64,000 nt of DNA from the NCBI RefSeq assembly GCF_009766105.1, contig NZ_LMUH01000020.1:213618-277617 (forward strand). Direction: 5' to 3'. The notes below the pieces were generated by a model, which was not told where the DNA came from, did no database searches, and saw only the letters and a list, made by a program, of their open reading frames with translations. Source of the DNA: Granulicella sp. S156 (lineage in GTDB: Bacteria; Acidobacteriota; Terriglobia; Terriglobales; Acidobacteriaceae). Both the position numbers and the translations under genes were made by a program. Positions 8,687-17,213 of this stretch are shown here, piece by piece (position 1 is the first letter of the stretch; the number at the start of each line of letters is the position of its first letter).

Positions 8687-9406
8687 TTAATTCCCCACGC
8701 CAGAGGCACGTTGCTTGTAAAGGTTCGCATAGAGATGCTTGGTCACCTGGTAGCAATCGCAGGCGGCTGCCTCAAGATTCTCGCGATTTACAATCTTCAC
8801 GCGCCCACGCTGGTATTCAATCAACCCGCTCCGTTGCAGCGAACCGGCTACCAGGGTAACTGTCGAACGTTGCGACCCAAGCATCATCGCCAGGAACTCC
8901 TGCGTAAGGTTCAAGACATCGGATTGGGTTCGATCCTGCACCATGAGCAGCCAACGCGCCAGCCGCTCTTCCGCCTCGTGGAAGCGATTGCAACCCGCAA
9001 GCTGACTAAGACTAAGCGCTTGTTCCTGGACGAATTCCTGGATACGATCTCGGATCTCTTCAGAAGATCGAAAGGCCTTTTTCAACTCGGAGAAAGGGAT
9101 CTTGAGTGCCGTTCCATCCAGTTGCATGAAGCAATGGGTGGGCACACGTCCAGGACCCAAAAGCTGCAGGCTACCCACAATTCCCTCTCGCCCAACGACC
9201 CCTACTTCCGCCGTCGCACCATTCGACATCGTACTGACAACGGAAGCGATGCCTGAGGTCATGAAATAGGCGTGCGTGGGAACCTCTTCAGCTTCATACA
9301 GCACTGTTCTCAGAGGAAGAACAACAGGAGTGGACCGATCGAGGAGGAAGTCGCGATTTTCAGAAGAGAGAGAAGCTAGAAAAAGGTTTGCATGCAGCAA
9401 AGTCAT
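8687..9406 (-). CDS. Crp/Fnr family transcriptional regulator
   Basis: 239 residues from the ATG at 9406, which has AAAGGA close upstream; 15 more codons are open before it. An N-terminal cyclic-nucleotide-binding-like barrel (about 20-140) is followed by a winged helix whose recognition segment is LGSQRSTVTLVAGSLQRSGLIEY. The segment CNRFHEAEERLARWLLM between barrel and HTH is typical of the acidobacterial subgroup. The barrel lacks a clear cAMP phosphate-binding RxS cassette and the Fnr cysteine cluster, so the signal is unknown. A second gene of the same family lies 1.1 kb away across a histidine kinase. Confidence 0.88.
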   Translation of the reverse strand: MTLLHANLFLASLSSENRDFLLDRSTPVVLPLRTVLYEAEEVPTHAYFMTSGIASVVSTMSNGATAEVGVVGREGIVGSLQLLGPGRVPTHCFMQLDGTALKIPFSELKKAFRSSEEIRDRIQEFVQEQALSLSQLAGCNRFHEAEERLARWLLMVQDRTQSDVLNLTQEFLAMMLGSQRSTVTLVAGSLQRSGLIEYQRGRVKIVNRENLEAAACDCYQVTKHLYANLYKQRASGVGN

Positions 9407-9751
9407 TCGGTCCTTTGGGTCAATTTCGCAAAGGACTGCCGCCTCACACATTGCGGCTAATTACCTCTTTGATTAGAGCGGGATAGTCTCGTTGACTTGT
9501 GATTGACGATATACACCGAAAGAGGGAAGTTCTGTTCGATACCAGACCTAAGGCGCCCTCGAAGAGGCGGCGCACGTAAGAATTCGCATGTGTATCAATT
9601 ACGAGACATGCTTGTCTGTTCGGCATACAACACAACTCGGTTGCATGTCGTCTCATTTGATGACGAAGCCTACTGGTCAGCGGGGATTTCCCCAACCCAG
9701 ACGCCAGCCATTTGGCGTTCTTTCCAGCGCCTCAGATTTGGGAGAGCGGGA
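9407..9751. other. Divergent intergenic region, 345 bp
   Basis: It separates a Crp/Fnr gene (minus) from the histidine kinase (plus). A frame in phase with the kinase is open back to 9503, but its 83 codons have no domain-like content and no ribosome site, while GGGAGAGCGGG stands right before 9752. Otherwise I see nothing I can name. Confidence 0.45.
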
Positions 9752-10498
9752 ATGGATTTAACCACGATTTCGGGCCTGGAGTCGAAACTCGCAGTACTCG
9801 CCGAGGCTTTACAGCGGGCGGAAGAGCGAGCCACTGCAGGCCAGCTGGCTCTCGAAATGATGCATGAGATCAAGAATCCTCTCGAGGCGTTAGGTCACCT
9901 TACCTATCTAGCCTCGGAGGAAGCAGAAGATCCTGAAAAAGTTCGAGAGTACATGCAACTGGCCGAAGAGCAAATGTCTACACTAGACCGTATCGTCGGT
10001 CAGACCCTTGGGTTCGCAAGATCTTCTCAGACTCCCAAGTCCATTAATCTCGTGGCCCTGGCGGAGGCTGCACTCCGCATCCACCAACGGACAATCGACT
10101 CTCGAAAGGTACATCTGGTCAAGGATCTCCCTCAGGACTTAGTGGCAGACGTGCACAGGGGTGAGATGCTTCAGGTGATCTCGAATCTGCTTGCCAACGC
10201 ACTCGATGCCCTGCCCCACGACGGCGTTGTGTGTGTCCGGCTTCGAAAGCGTCAGGACGAGATTCACTTTGTGATAGCGGATAATGGCCACGGCATTCCG
10301 GCCGAGCATGTGGACGAGATCTTCCAGCCGTTCTTCACAACGAAAGCCGATCGGGGCACCGGACTTGGCTTAGCACTCTCAAAGAGGATCATCGAACACC
10401 ACCAGGGCAAAATATCCATGCGCAGCAGCGTGCGTCTGGGCCGAAGCGGCACGATATTCAGGATCTCTCTCCCCGCTAAATCTGAGGCTCTTTGCTAG
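9752..10498 (+). CDS. Soluble sensor histidine kinase without a recognisable sensor domain
   Basis: 248 residues from the ATG at 9752, chosen for the GGGAGAGCGGG just upstream; an upstream start at 9503 (331 residues) cannot be excluded. It has the H box MMHEIKNPLEAL with phospho-acceptor H38, the N box SNLLANALDAL, G1 ADNGHGIP, the F box PFFTTK and G2 GTGLGLALSKRI. There is no membrane helix, so the protein is cytosolic and made almost only of a short coiled coil plus the kinase core. A single-domain response regulator 1.3 kb downstream is the obvious partner, although a Crp gene and a small gene on the other strand lie between. Confidence 0.87.
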   Translation: MDLTTISGLESKLAVLAEALQRAEERATAGQLALEMMHEIKNPLEALGHLTYLASEEAEDPEKVREYMQLAEEQMSTLDRIVGQTLGFARSSQTPKSINLVALAEAALRIHQRTIDSRKVHLVKDLPQDLVADVHRGEMLQVISNLLANALDALPHDGVVCVRLRKRQDEIHFVIADNGHGIPAEHVDEIFQPFFTTKADRGTGLGLALSKRIIEHHQGKISMRSSVRLGRSGTIFRISLPAKSEALC

Positions 10499-10511
10499 AC
10501 CCCGGTAAGCT

Positions 10512-11222
10512 CTACACCGTGATGCCGCTTTCAAACTCTGCGTAGTTGTCGAGATGATCCCTGATAATGCGATAGCACTCGCAAGCCTCTTCTTCGAGTC
10601 CGGCGACATCGAGTATATGGATCAGCCCTCGGTTGTAATCGATCAGTCCCTTCTCTTTCAGATGCCCGGCTGCCAGGGAGACAGTGGGGCGAGTCGTTCC
10701 GAGCATGTCGGCGAGAAACTCCTGCGGCATCTTAAAGTTGTTTGTATGGGCACGATCGGCGCAGAGCAGCAGCCAGCGGGCAAGGCGTTGCTCGAGATTG
10801 TGTTTTGCATTGCAGCCTGCCGACTGAGTCGCCTGGACAAGCTGCGTCTGAACATACCGCAGAGCGAGTGATTGGAAGTCACCACCGAGGTCAAATTCTT
10901 TTCTCGCCGTTTCAACCGGAGAGGAATAACCATAGCCTGCAATCTGCGTGTAGACGCGATTGAGACTCCGTTTGGTCCCCATCAGTGCCGAGACGCCGAT
11001 CACGCCTTCGTAACCGAACATGCCCACTTCGACCTGAGATCCATCCTTGAAGGTATTGGTCATAGAGGCCATCCCTTCTTCGACGAAGTAAAGATAGTCG
11101 ATAGGCGTACCAGGAAATTCGATCTCATGTCCTAGTTCAAACGTGACTGGATGCAGGCAGAGGCGGGAGACCACCTCTGCCTCCAAATTTCTCAAGAGCG
11201 AGTTCTTGAACGGAGGGCGCAA
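10512..11222 (-). CDS. Crp/Fnr family transcriptional regulator (TTG start)
   Basis: 236 residues. I place the start at the TTG at 11222, which has GAGGAT 6 bp upstream. The frame stays open to 11381, but that extension would overlap the next gene and looks non-coding. The barrel contains DYLYFVEEGMASMTNTFKDG and VEVGMFGYEGVIGV; the linker has CNAKHNLEQRLARWLLL; the winged helix reads MPQEFLADMLGTTRPTVSLA and then GHLKEKGLIDYNRGLI. It is closely similar in plan to the regulator at 8687-9406. A conserved C-terminal ACECYRIIRDHL is shared with that paralogue (ACDCYQVTKHL). Confidence 0.87.
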   Translation of the reverse strand: MRPPFKNSLLRNLEAEVVSRLCLHPVTFELGHEIEFPGTPIDYLYFVEEGMASMTNTFKDGSQVEVGMFGYEGVIGVSALMGTKRSLNRVYTQIAGYGYSSPVETARKEFDLGGDFQSLALRYVQTQLVQATQSAGCNAKHNLEQRLARWLLLCADRAHTNNFKMPQEFLADMLGTTRPTVSLAAGHLKEKGLIDYNRGLIHILDVAGLEEEACECYRIIRDHLDNYAEFESGITV

Positions 11223-11295
11223 TCGAGATCCTCGCAACCGGATAGACCGTGTACTCAGTATGCGCCTTGCCGCCAGACAAGGGAGGAGAGCGACC

Positions 11296-11583
11296 CTACT
11301 CTTCTTTGTCGGTCTTCCAAACGTAGAGGAACTCATCATCGCTTGAAGTGGCGAGGCTGATCTCACTGAGACGTGCCGCACGGCTCAGTGCGGAGCGAAT
11401 GTTCTCTTTCGTGTCCGGCAGCTGGGAGAGAGGAACTTTCAAGGCCGTGCCTGGCGCCAATTGCGAAATGTCACTCAACAACTGGGTAGTAATTCCCCTA
11501 TGCTTGCCATCTCTCCCCTTCGGAACATCAGTCTGAAGCACTGCTTCAAACTTCATCGGCTCTACAAACTCATCGTTTTCCAC
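11296..11583 (-). CDS. Small protein of unknown function upstream of a Crp/Fnr gene
   Basis: 95 residues. I do not recognise it. It is hydrophilic, without signal peptide or membrane helix, and has SQLAPGTALKVPLSQLPDT in the middle and an acidic C-terminus (SSDDEFLYVW). It lies 73 bp before the TTG start of the Crp/Fnr gene on the same strand, so the two may be one transcript. Codon use resembles its neighbours, which supports a real gene. A regulatory or adaptor role is only a guess. Confidence 0.55.
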   Translation of the reverse strand: MENDEFVEPMKFEAVLQTDVPKGRDGKHRGITTQLLSDISQLAPGTALKVPLSQLPDTKENIRSALSRAARLSEISLATSSDDEFLYVWKTDKEE

Positions 11584-11765
11584 TGTCCCTCCGAGCTAAC
11601 GCAGTTTTGACGCTAATCTAGCGCTAACGAAATCATAAACTGATATATCGGCTGGTTGTCAAGACGCTCTGTTCAGTAAACTCTAAAATCCCTCTCAACT
11701 CATAGATATAAAAGAGTTAACCCGTATCCGGAAAACAGGCTTACGGTAGTTTTAGAGGTGTTCCA

Positions 11766-12269
11766 ATGTCTCAAGAACCGAACTTTCAAGTTGTTCCCAT
11801 CGCCGAAGTATCCCAGTCAGACGCCGTTGTTCATAGCGGGAAACATCGGCCGGTCGTGCTGATTGTTGATGACGAACGAGTGATTGCGGATACACTTTCG
11901 ATCATTCTGAGGAAGAATGGTTTTTCAACGCTGACTGCTTACGATGGGAAAAGTGCGTTGGAGCTCGCCAGGACTGTGCCGCCGGCACTTCTTATATCGG
12001 ATGTCGTCATGCCAGGGATGACTGGGGTTGAGTTGGCCATTGCTTTGACTCAAAAGAACCCAGCCTGCAAAGTACTACTATTCTCCGGCCAGGCAGCGAC
12101 CGCCGACCTGCTGGAAAATGCGCGTAATGCGGGCTACAACTTCACGACATTGGCCAAACCCGTTCACCCGACTGACATGCTGCGCCGCATCACGGAGTGC
12201 CTGACGACGCGAGGAACTATCTCCGAGACTCTTACAGAGTTTGCTTTTAGCAACAGGTTGTATCAATAA
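11766..12269 (+). CDS. Single-domain response regulator
   Basis: 167 residues. After a 28-residue hydrophilic lead comes one receiver domain: acidic pair D35-D36 (VLIVDDERV), phospho-acceptor D79 (LLISDVVMPGMTGVEL), S107 (LLFSGQA) and K131 (TLAKPVHP). There is no output domain, so it signals through protein contact or relays phosphate. The kinase at 9752-10498 is the nearest candidate donor. A terminator follows within 55 bp, so it is probably transcribed alone. Confidence 0.92.
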   Translation: MSQEPNFQVVPIAEVSQSDAVVHSGKHRPVVLIVDDERVIADTLSIILRKNGFSTLTAYDGKSALELARTVPPALLISDVVMPGMTGVELAIALTQKNPACKVLLFSGQAATADLLENARNAGYNFTTLAKPVHPTDMLRRITECLTTRGTISETLTEFAFSNRLYQ

Positions 12270-12322
12270 CGGCAGCCAGACACTCGCACGCTGCGAGTCA
12301 TTCGACCAGCCCCGGCAAGAAA

Positions 12323-12356
12323 GAGAGGCAGCTTTTGCCACGGCTGCCTCTCACCT
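12323..12356 (+). terminator. Terminator between the response regulator and the GH31 gene
   Basis: A perfect 10-bp stem (gagaggcagc with gctgcctctc, 12323-12352) is followed by accttttattt. It lies between two convergent genes and can serve the plus-strand gene; an A-rich left flank may let it serve both. Confidence 0.7.
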
Positions 12357-12365
12357 TTTATTTCT

Positions 12366-14747
12366 TCAATTCCCTGCCGTCTTGCCCATAACCTGTACAA
12401 GTTCGCTGTCAGGAGCACTCCATGCAGAGGCACCGGTCTGCTCTAGTTTGCCCGTAGCATCGGACCAGTGCAGATGGGTGATCTCACTCTTGCCGGCTTC
12501 GTAGGCATAGGTCTTGCCGTCGTCGCTATAAAGCGTGAAGTCACCATCGGCCCCCGGGTATACACGCACGCTGGCTATGTCTTGTTTCTGGTTGGTGCTT
12601 TCGACCGGCGCGCCGAGCGGCAGAATGGAACCTGCACGCACAAAGATTGGAAGCGTATCGATGGGAGCAGAGACTTGTACGCGCTGTCCGCCATGGAGGC
12701 GCTCATTCGTCCAGAAGTTGAACCAATCGCTCCCCGCAGGAAGATAGACTGACCGGCTCGTCGCACCTTGCTCGGTGACCGGTGCAATCAGCAACGCCGG
12801 TCCAAACATGAACTCGTCGCCGATGGAAGCTGTGTTGGGATCGCTGCCGAAGTCCATGAACAGGCCGCGCATAAACGGCGCTCCCGTCTGATGCGAAAAA
12901 TAACCGAGCGAGTAGATATACGGCATGAGCTGATAGCGCAGCCGCAGGTACTTCTCCAGTATCGGTTCAGCCTGTTTGCCATAGGACCAGACTTCGTTGA
13001 AGTTGCGGCTGCCATGCGCGCGCATGGTGGGCTGGAAGGTTGCGTACTGGAACCAGCGCACATAAAGCTCGGGGTAGTCGTCGTTGTGGTTCACGTTCGC
13101 CCGCGCATCGCTGGGGTCGATCAGTGGGGGATGCTCGGGAGTGTGGGCATAGGGCAGGTACTCCCAGCCGCCGATGTCCGTGCTCCAGTACGGCATGCCG
13201 GAGGCCACAAAATTCAACCCCGTGGGAACCTGCCGTCGCAGAGTGTCCCACGTCGGGGAGATATCCGACGACCAGAAGATGGAGCCGTTGTGCTGCGCCC
13301 CCAGGTAGGCATCACGAGAGAGGATAAGGGCGCGTGTTTGCGGCAGGTCGCGCCGAAACCCGTCGTAGAGGGCCTTGGTATGAAAATACGGGTAGACGTT
13401 GAAGTACTCCGTCCCTGGACCGACATGGAGATAGCTCCCATTGGGCGGCAGGTCGGGTTCCGTCTCATCGGCCCAGAACGAATCGAAGCCCTTGGTCACA
13501 AAGTTTTCGCGGATTGTGTTCCAAAACCAATGCGCCGCATCAGGATTCGTTGTGTCGATGTCGGAGCCAGCGCGATCGTAAGGCAAACCGTCGGTCGGAG
13601 TTCCATCGGCCAGGTGCTCGAACCAGCCATTCTTCAGCAGCAGATTGTAGTAGCGGTCCTCGGGCACAAAGCGCGGCCACACACTGATCATGCTATGGAA
13701 GCCAAGTTTGTGTAGCTCCTCATTCATGGCTGTTGGATTGGGCCAGAACTTTGGGTCCATATCCATCTGGCCCATCTTCGTGTAATAAAACCAATCCACA
13801 ACCATAACGTCGGCCGGCAGATGCCGGTCCCGGTAGCCGTGTGCGACATCCAGCAGCTCCTTTTGTGAGGTATAGCGCTGCTTGCACTGAATGTAGCCAT
13901 AGGCGGATTTGGGCAGCATAGGAACACTGCCGGTAAGGCTGCGATAGCCCTCATAGAGCTGATCGTAGGTATCGCCGACGATGACGAAAAAGGAGACACG
14001 CTGGCCCACCTGCGAGGTCCAGCGCGTCTGCTCCTTGAATGCAAAATCTACGCGTGTCTTCGATGGGTTGTCCCAGAGAATCGCATAGCCCTTGTTGGTC
14101 ACGACGAACGGCACGCAGACACTTGGACCACCAGCAGCTGTGTAGTCGTGAGCACACTCCAGGGAGTGTCCACGAAGATCCAGGAAACCCTGCTGATTCT
14201 GTCCGAGCCCGTAGTAGTGCTCATCATTCGCAGCCGCAAACGTTGCCCCCACCTCGAAGTAGGGATCATCTTCCTTTCTGCGGTCGTAGAGTACATCGGC
14301 ATTGCCGTCCTTATGATTCGGGACGGCCATCTCCCAACCGTTCATGCGCAGGATGGACTTGCCGCCAGGCGTATCGATGCGCAAACCGACGTAGGGTGTC
14401 GAGCCGTTGAAGTACTTGGCGATATCGGCGCCAGTGCCCGTAGCCTTCCCATGGCTCTCCGGAGCAACATGCACTACCATCCGATCGGAGTGCAAGCTGT
14501 CACCGTCCGCTCCTCCATCACGTATCCATCCGCTGCTAGCAGGCGCAGCCGTGATCCCCACCCCCGGCCCCTTGAGCGCAAAGGCATTGTCGAGGCTTAT
14601 CGTAACGCGGACGATGTTGGGGGCATACCCCTCCAGCACCACCGTCGCGTTGTTGCGCGTGAGCACAGTCTGCTGTGCCATGGCCGTGCCGCAGAAGAAA
14701 AGTACGGCGAGAAACTTACAGTTCGTGCATCCACGAAAGAAAGACAT
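12366..14747 (-). CDS. Secreted glycoside hydrolase family 31 (alpha-xylosidase/alpha-glucosidase type)
   Basis: 793 residues from the ATG at 14747, preceded by CTGGAG and giving a normal signal peptide (CKFLAVLFFCGTAMAQQ). A GTG at 14777 overlaps the GH3 stop (GTGA) and would add 10 residues. The catalytic barrel has AYGYIQCKQRYTSQKELLD, DVMVVDWFYY and FDSFWADETEPD, where the Asp of WADE is the expected nucleophile. C-terminal beta domains follow (SVRVYPGADGDFTLYSDDG). GH31 retaining enzymes release alpha-linked glucose or xylose. The gene is directly downstream of a GH3 beta-glycosidase, a pairing that suits xyloglucan or similar hemicellulose breakdown; the substrate is inferred. Confidence 0.9.
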   Translation of the reverse strand: MSFFRGCTNCKFLAVLFFCGTAMAQQTVLTRNNATVVLEGYAPNIVRVTISLDNAFALKGPGVGITAAPASSGWIRDGGADGDSLHSDRMVVHVAPESHGKATGTGADIAKYFNGSTPYVGLRIDTPGGKSILRMNGWEMAVPNHKDGNADVLYDRRKEDDPYFEVGATFAAANDEHYYGLGQNQQGFLDLRGHSLECAHDYTAAGGPSVCVPFVVTNKGYAILWDNPSKTRVDFAFKEQTRWTSQVGQRVSFFVIVGDTYDQLYEGYRSLTGSVPMLPKSAYGYIQCKQRYTSQKELLDVAHGYRDRHLPADVMVVDWFYYTKMGQMDMDPKFWPNPTAMNEELHKLGFHSMISVWPRFVPEDRYYNLLLKNGWFEHLADGTPTDGLPYDRAGSDIDTTNPDAAHWFWNTIRENFVTKGFDSFWADETEPDLPPNGSYLHVGPGTEYFNVYPYFHTKALYDGFRRDLPQTRALILSRDAYLGAQHNGSIFWSSDISPTWDTLRRQVPTGLNFVASGMPYWSTDIGGWEYLPYAHTPEHPPLIDPSDARANVNHNDDYPELYVRWFQYATFQPTMRAHGSRNFNEVWSYGKQAEPILEKYLRLRYQLMPYIYSLGYFSHQTGAPFMRGLFMDFGSDPNTASIGDEFMFGPALLIAPVTEQGATSRSVYLPAGSDWFNFWTNERLHGGQRVQVSAPIDTLPIFVRAGSILPLGAPVESTNQKQDIASVRVYPGADGDFTLYSDDGKTYAYEAGKSEITHLHWSDATGKLEQTGASAWSAPDSELVQVMGKTAGN

Positions 14748-14773
14748 GTTCAACAATCTCCAGAAACTTGGTT

Positions 14774-16987
14774 TCACGGCTTTACCAGAAGCGCTTGCCT
14801 GAGACGGACATCTGCAGAGGAGGCAGCCGCGCGAAATTCAACGCGATCGCCTTCCGCAATAAAACGGTGTGAGTGATCGTCCCAGTAGGCAAGACTGCTG
14901 ACTGGAATATCGAAAGTGACGGTTCGCTTTTCTCCTGCGTGTAATGAAACCCTCTGAAACGCCTTCAACTCTTCCGTCGGACGCTGCACGGTCGAGTTCT
15001 GATGCGCTGCATAGATCTGCACGACCTCGTCTCCATCACGAGCTCCTGTATTGGCAATCGTGACCTGTACGGCAATCGACTTGCCCTGTTGGGCTACGGT
15101 TAGGTTGCCATAAGCGAAGCTGGTATAGCTGAGACCGAAACCGAAGGGATAGAGCGGCGTCTTCTGCGCGTAGAGATAGGTGCGCCCATGGCGGAGGTCG
15201 TAGTCCATCATAGGTGGAAGCTGCTCAAGCGAGGCAGGCCAAGTCTGCGTCAATCGGCCCGCCGGGTTGTAGTCGCCGAAGAGAACATCAGCCAGCGCCG
15301 TTCCCTGCTCTTCGCTGTTATGCGTCATCTCAAGAATCGCCGGCGCATGCTCCTGGGTCCAGTTCGTGGTGTACGGGAAGCTGGTCTGCAAGACAACCAC
15401 GGTGTGCGGATTCGCCGCTAGTACCGCCTTCACCAGTGACTCCTCCGGCAGCGTCAGGCTCGTACGGTCGATGGCCTCTTTGCCTTCGCTGGGCTGCGCG
15501 CACTTGTTCCAACCCGCATCGCACGTAGGGTGGTTGCCGACAATCACAACTGCAATCTGTGCCTGTGCAGCTAGAGCCGCAGCTGCCGCTTCATCCTTGC
15601 CGTCGTTGAACGTGACCGAAGCACCTGCAATACGGCGTCGAATGCCTTCGACTGGAGTAACGGATAACGGCGGCGTTCCGCTGTACCAATCCAGCGCTAC
15701 CGTGTCCGCCCACGGACCGATGACGGCAATGGACTTCAGCTTCGCTGCATCAAGCGGCAGCGCTCTGCCCGTGTTCTTCAACAGCACAATCGATTCGTCC
15801 GTAACTCGGCGTACCAGCGCGCGTGGATCTTCGGTGTTCCAAGGATCGCCTGCCGCCTGGTTGATTTCCCCGATGTGTGAGTAGGGAGAGTCTTCTGCAG
15901 GATCGAGCAGTCCGAGATGCAGCATCACGCGGTAGACACCACGCAGGTTGCGATCGATATCCTGCTCCGTGATCAGCTTCTTCGTCAACGCATCACGCAC
16001 TGGCTGCTGGTAATCATCAAGGAACTGGTTGATGCCTGCATGGATGGATGCGGCGGCAGCCTCAGCCATCGTGGGGAAGGCATGGTGCTCCGTCACCAGG
16101 TTAGTGAGCGCGCCTCCGTCTGTGCAGACAATACCGTCGAGGCCCCACTCCTTCATCACAACATCTCGAACCACAGGGTTGACCGCCATAGCGACGCCGT
16201 TCCAGGCGTTGTAGGAGGTCATCATGGCATCGGCGTGTCCATCTTCGATAGCCATGCGAAACGGCACAGAATAATACTCATGAAAAAGTCGCGTATCGAA
16301 GTTAGAGGACGAACCACCACGCCCATCCTCATTGCTGTTGGCGAGGAAGTGCTTGAGCAGCGATGCTGTCATCCAGACATGCGGGTCATTGCCCTGGAGA
16401 CCGCGAGAGAACGCGGTAGCAAGCGTGCCTACGAGGAAGGGGTCTTCTCCATAGCTCTCTTCGCTGCGTCCCCAGCGCGGATCGCGGCTCAGGTCGGCAT
16501 TCGGTGCGCGAACTACCAGGCCGCCGCGATGGTACTTGCCAAAGGCGAAGCGTGCCTCATAGGCCTCCTGTGCTGCCGCCTTTTGCAGTAGTGCCGGGTC
16601 CCAGGTCTGCCCCAGCCCGCGGACCTGCGGAAACTGGGTTGTCGGAATAACGGACAGGTTGTGGCCCTCCCAGTGCCCCGGCCCCCCGAGCGCAAGGCCG
16701 TGGAGGCCTTCCACATGATTGCTGCCAACGATGCCGAGCCGTGGCACGGACGGGTCCGTACTGAGCGCATGGATCTTCTCATCGAGCGTCATCGCAGCCA
16801 GCAGACTGGTAATTCTGCTCTCTGGATTGGCGTGAGGATCGCTATACACAGGGGTGACCGGCACGCTTTGTGTAACCGCTGTGTATGCAGTCATGAACAT
16901 GCACAACAAGAACAAAGCCGTTCGTGCAGTGCAGCCAGACAATGCTTCCCTGGAGTTGCAGTAGAGATAAGACTTCTGGGCCGACAT
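14774..16987 (-). CDS. Secreted glycoside hydrolase family 3 beta-glucosidase/beta-xylosidase
   Basis: 737 residues from the ATG at 16987, with CAGGAGA 9 bp upstream; an in-frame start at 17020 has no such site. A signal region (ALFLLCMFMTAYTAVTQS) precedes the (beta/alpha)8 domain with GSNHVEGLHGLALGG, RDPRWGRSEESYGEDPFLVG and GIVCTDGGAL, whose Asp is the nucleophile. The second domain has SIAVIGPWADT and QIAVVIVGNHPTCDAGWNK. A fibronectin-III-like end follows (VVQIYAAHQNSTVQRPTEELK). It removes terminal beta-linked sugars from oligosaccharides outside the cytoplasm. It overlaps the GH31 gene, so both are one operon. Confidence 0.93.
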   Translation of the reverse strand: MSAQKSYLYCNSREALSGCTARTALFLLCMFMTAYTAVTQSVPVTPVYSDPHANPESRITSLLAAMTLDEKIHALSTDPSVPRLGIVGSNHVEGLHGLALGGPGHWEGHNLSVIPTTQFPQVRGLGQTWDPALLQKAAAQEAYEARFAFGKYHRGGLVVRAPNADLSRDPRWGRSEESYGEDPFLVGTLATAFSRGLQGNDPHVWMTASLLKHFLANSNEDGRGGSSSNFDTRLFHEYYSVPFRMAIEDGHADAMMTSYNAWNGVAMAVNPVVRDVVMKEWGLDGIVCTDGGALTNLVTEHHAFPTMAEAAAASIHAGINQFLDDYQQPVRDALTKKLITEQDIDRNLRGVYRVMLHLGLLDPAEDSPYSHIGEINQAAGDPWNTEDPRALVRRVTDESIVLLKNTGRALPLDAAKLKSIAVIGPWADTVALDWYSGTPPLSVTPVEGIRRRIAGASVTFNDGKDEAAAAALAAQAQIAVVIVGNHPTCDAGWNKCAQPSEGKEAIDRTSLTLPEESLVKAVLAANPHTVVVLQTSFPYTTNWTQEHAPAILEMTHNSEEQGTALADVLFGDYNPAGRLTQTWPASLEQLPPMMDYDLRHGRTYLYAQKTPLYPFGFGLSYTSFAYGNLTVAQQGKSIAVQVTIANTGARDGDEVVQIYAAHQNSTVQRPTEELKAFQRVSLHAGEKRTVTFDIPVSSLAYWDDHSHRFIAEGDRVEFRAAASSADVRLRQALLVKP

Positions 16988-17213
16988 CGAGAAACTCTCC
17001 TGATATCCGGAATAAATCATGCAACCCGCCTTGTTTCAAGGTGGCACACTGCTGTGGAGTTAGAGTAGGTCAAACGATCCGAGCGAAAATCCATTCATAT
17101 TGTTTGTCGGCAGTAATCGCTGTGGCGATAGCCACTCTGGAACAGTTCTCGTGTAAGTGAACTACGAGAACAATGGAAAACAGGAGGGCGGACTATCCCA
17201 CCCTCCGTTCGGG

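Noticed and set aside
12768..13715. 315-codon open frame on the plus strand
   Set aside because: It is fully antisense to the GH31 catalytic domain, has no domain logic or ribosome site, and arises from the GC-rich codon pattern.
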